Under the pieces are notes generated by a model. That model made no database searches, had not been told where the DNA came from, and saw nothing but the letters and a program-made list of their open reading frames with translations. Source: Actinocrinis sp035946395 (lineage in GTDB: Bacteria; Actinomycetota; Actinomycetes; Streptomycetales; Catenulisporaceae). From it: a stretch of DNA of 30,883 bases. Numbering within the stretch: position 1 is the stretch's first letter; each line of letters opens with the position of its first letter. Positions 30,690 to 30,883 of the stretch are shown here, piece by piece. The translations under genes were made by a program, and so were the position numbers. The stretch spans positions 1-30,883 of the forward strand of contig NZ_DASYZI010000367.1 in the NCBI RefSeq assembly GCF_035946395.1, read 5' to 3'.

Positions 30690-30883
30690 GTGCCGCGACG
30701 AGCGGCGGCAGCGGAACGGCGGAACCGCATTCGGCCGACCCTCCTGCCCCGCAAACGCGTGTACAGCGGTCGACACGCGCAGTACTGCGGCCAATGCGGT
30801 GGTGGGACATCCCGGCGGTGACGGTCCTGGAACACGTGACGTTCCCTGAAGATGCCTGGTCGGTCGGCATGTTCTGGTCCGAG
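30686..30883 (+). CDS. rimI: Ribosomal protein S18 alanine N-acetyltransferase, N-terminus (partial)
   Basis: A GTG overlapping the tsaB stop opens a frame that stays open for 66 codons to the window edge. After about 35 variable residues comes LRPMRWWDIPAVTVLEHVTF then PEDAWSVGMFWSE, the recognisable start of the GNAT domain of RimI in actinobacteria. RimI acetylates the N-terminus of S18. tsaB-rimI-tsaD is the usual order, so tsaD is expected beyond the edge. If the real start is the internal ATG at 30794, the N-terminal part would be untranslated. Confidence 0.85.
   Translation, partial: MSAATSGGSGTAEPHSADPPAPQTRVQRSTRAVLRPMRWWDIPAVTVLEHVTFPEDAWSVGMFWSE

Overview
The window is about 30.9 kb of high-GC DNA from an actinomycete. 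Three things point there: the strong G/C bias at third codon positions, the gene order (spc operon, secY-adk-map, infA-rpmJ, alpha operon, truA, rplM-rpsI, glmM, glmS, acpS, nnr, alr, tsaE/tsaB/rimI), and actinobacterial versions of the proteins. The order resembles Streptomyces and Catenulispora relatives. A Catenulisporales-like source is my guess from memory, not a proven assignment.

Layout. 1-5664 (+): the 3' end of rpsC, then rplP-rpmC-rpsQ, rplN-rplX-rplE-rpsZ, an unusual 324-base structured gap, and rpsH-rplF-rplR-rpsE-rpmD-rplO. A perfect 14-bp hairpin closes this block. 5925-8814 (+): secY-adk, a second strong terminator, then map. 8924-10076 (+): a small DUF1707 membrane protein, infA and rpmJ. 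10361-13796 (+): the alpha operon rpsM-rpsK-rpsD-rpoA-rplQ, whose spacers contain conspicuous inverted repeats. 13886-15923 (+): truA, then rplM-rpsI with its own promoter and leader. 16219-23856: glmM and a methyltransferase (+), a convergent four-gene ABC-2 type transporter cassette (-), and glmS (+). 23880-30883: a DUF6941-like gene, acpS, nnr, alr, an alpha/beta hydrolase, tsaE, a membrane-anchored protein resembling an L,D-transpeptidase without its catalytic residues (-), tsaB and the 5' end of rimI.

Most of the window builds and runs the translation and secretion machinery: ribosomal proteins, IF-1, RNA polymerase alpha, SecY, methionine aminopeptidase, TruA and the tRNA t6A genes. Next to it lie the first steps of cell-wall precursor synthesis (GlmS, GlmM, Alr) and metabolite or cofactor maintenance (Adk, Nnr, AcpS).

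The features I find most worth a second look are not extra proteins but RNA and DNA structure between the core genes. The rpsZ-rpsH gap can fold into a chain of helices, two with GAAA tetraloops, with two mutually exclusive hairpins, a T-rich tract and a hairpin against the rpsH start. The rplN, rpsM, rpoA and rplM leaders are also structured. The truA start codon sits in the loop of a 15-bp hairpin. Three unrelated triplicated 14-16 bp direct repeats lie across gene ends or starts. Several genes appear to be read from leaderless mRNAs. All of this was read by eye; no folding, alignment or database search was run.
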